Shown piece by piece: positions 62,211 through 64,000 of a stretch of 64,000 nt of DNA; position 1 is the stretch's first letter, and every line of letters begins with the position of its first letter. The position numbers were made by a program, and so were the translations under genes. This stretch comes from Numida meleagris (Eukaryota; Chordata; Aves; Galliformes; Numididae): assembly GCF_002078875.1 (NCBI RefSeq), contig NC_034410.1, positions 100,242,556-100,306,555 of the forward strand, written 5' to 3'. The notes beneath the pieces are model-generated. The model did no database searches. It was given only the letters and a program-made list of their open reading frames with translations, and had not been told where the DNA came from.

Positions 62211-64000
62211 ACATATAAAAGTACTTTCAGGTCAGGGCCCTAACTTCATTTTTCTTTGATTTGGATAAACCCAAATAAGCAGATACCTTTGATTCTTAGG
62301 TCACATCAAGATGAGACCTGAGTGCTCCAAAAGCAATTTAGTTTTTGGCTGAATGATTGACTGCAGATCTCCCAGGGTGGAGTTATAGATATTGAGCAAT
62401 GAGTTCTCCTTCACTTTACATTCCTAAATTAATTCAAATCCATAAATAAAATGAACAGCATCATCTAGGCATATTAATTTTGCTGTGCTACAACAGGGCA
62501 CAGAAGACGCCAGTACATACGTGAAAACTTGAATGAAGCAAGTTACCTTTATTTTGATGTGGGATAAACTCTAGGCTAAGCTCCATTTACTCTGTGCTCA
62601 TTGACATGACCATCTTTGATTAATTCTTAGCCACAGGATCAATTATCTGGGTTGATACTGCGAGGAATTTCAAACACAGTTCTTCCAGCAAGTAACATAA
62701 GAGAGGAGTGAAGGGCAATGTGATATTAAAGGACACTGAAAGGGCAGGCATAGGTGATGAAATTGAGTTCCTGTATTTTATGAGGGATACAGTTTCAGCC
62801 TGAAGCCTGCTTTTCATTTAATCTCTGAATTTCAGACCTTCTGGTATAGCTACCAAATTTATTTGTTTTCCTGTTTCCAGATACACTAACTAAGATTAAA
62901 GTAGATGAACAAAATATTAAAGAACAAACTGCTAAAGGGTACAGCACCGAGCACTTATTGTCTAAAGAAAAAAAGGAGAGATCTGAGCTTATCAAGCCTA
63001 CTCCGCTGACACTTTGCACAGGCATAGATTTCCAGAAAGGTCAAGGTGCCACTTCTCCCAGGTAGGTGGGATATGACAGGCTGCAGAAGGGAAGGGAAAG
63101 GGCAGACATGAACCCTGTTCTATCCACCACCACAGCAGGAGCTATTTTCTGCTACTTCCCAAGGATCCCTTTTTCATACATGTCTTTATACTTTCTGTTG
63201 AATTATCAGCTTCCTACTGCTACCACACACGTGTTTAGGGAGGCTGGGAAACTGGCAGTTTTAACTATTAATGTTTTTACTTTGTCTATGTTTTTTTCTC
63301 TATTTTTTTCCTTAAAACTACACAGGCAGTATTATTAGAGTGGGGGTGGTTGAAGCATTCTTCATAAGGACACCTAATGCTGTTCAAGATTTGTGTGGAT
63401 CTTTAGTGACTGCAACAGAATGAAATGAAGGAGCCAGCTTTTGTGCACAGCAGCCAGTAGCCTCTGCCCCTGGCAGCCAGTGAGGACAGAGTGCAGCTTC
63501 TTCCCAGCACTCACCAGGGACTGCAGACAGCACTTTCCATTCCCACTGCTTGCTATGGCTCCCAAAGGGAACCACACAGAGAAGGGCTACTGATGCATTG
63601 CTTGGCTCAGCCCTCACAGAGTGGTGCCCCAGGGGCTCCCTTTAGAAAGCCAGTGGTGGGGAAGTCCTCACTGCACTCCATTCAGCCCGCAGTCAGAGGA
63701 GCGTTGTACCACTGTCATTGTACAGCTCCTGCTCTCTTTGTGAGCCACAGCGTTAATTTTTGTTTTACCCCTGATTTCCAGCGTATGCAGAAATTGCAAA
63801 GCCCAGCAAGACTGCCACTCAAGTGAACTTGAGAATATATATCTACCTCAGAAGTGCTCTGGAAAAAAAACAAACAACTAATAACTTGTTTGCATAAAAT
63901 GCTAACCATTTCCAACCACGCAGTGGTATTAGGCACCAGCAAGCAGCACTGAAAAAGTATATTGCGTGACTCACTCCTGTGCAGGAGCTGGCACAGGCAC
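62211..64000. other. Unassigned sequence to window end
   Basis: I recognise no gene or repeat. 63400-63830 is less AT-rich, with overlapping frames on both strands that carry no known motif. Confidence 0.4.

Noticed and set aside
1..64000. CRISPR arrays, tRNA or rRNA genes, prokaryotic operons
   Set aside because: No regularly spaced repeats, cloverleaf-like sequences with internal promoter boxes or rRNA motifs were noticed. The repeat content is that of a bird nuclear genome.

Overview
The window looks like non-coding avian nuclear DNA, most probably from a galliform-type bird. The sequence shows many CR1 LINE copies, several ending in the diagnostic tandem octamer ATTCTATG or ATTCTGTG. It also shows ERVL-type solo LTRs that begin TGTC(A/C)TGGTTT. 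The rest is mostly AT-rich single-copy DNA. I recognise no cellular protein-coding gene, tRNA, rRNA, CRISPR array or operon. The sizeable reading frames I can explain are pieces of CR1 ORF2 (reverse transcriptase) or shadows inside LTRs and low-complexity DNA.

Layout. 1-1246: two CR1 fragments facing each other, the left one running off the window edge with an unbroken frame. 1.2-14.6 kb: mostly unassigned AT-rich DNA with two short CR1 scraps. 14.6-21.1 kb: three solo LTRs, each with its own 5-bp target duplication, plus an old CR1. Two of these LTRs are near-identical and lie 1.9 kb apart. 21.5-27.9 kb: two nested CR1 stacks. In each, a younger CR1 copy sits inside an older one, and the two younger copies share the same three frame-breaking lesions. 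A small hAT-like element lies between the stacks. 28-42.9 kb: unassigned DNA, one assembly gap (31051-31531) flanked by purine-rich microsatellite, and one CR1 3' end. 42.9-48.6 kb: an antisense CR1 ORF2 fragment, then a third nest in which an antisense CR1 with a readable YADD motif splits a sense CR1. 48.6-64 kb: mostly unassigned DNA with one more CR1 3' end and an older ERVL solo LTR at 61.6 kb.

Nothing here works together as a pathway. The window records repeated retrotransposition: old CR1, then younger CR1 landing in old CR1, plus solo LTRs left after loss of the internal parts of endogenous retroviruses. The region could be intergenic or a large intron. Three short stretches with good splice-site consensus are listed as weak candidate exons only. 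I found no convincing new biological system. The strongest observations are the lesion-sharing CR1 pair, the twin LTRs and the 916-bp LTR I could not name. All boundaries were read by eye, so expect errors of several bases, and larger ones in old elements.
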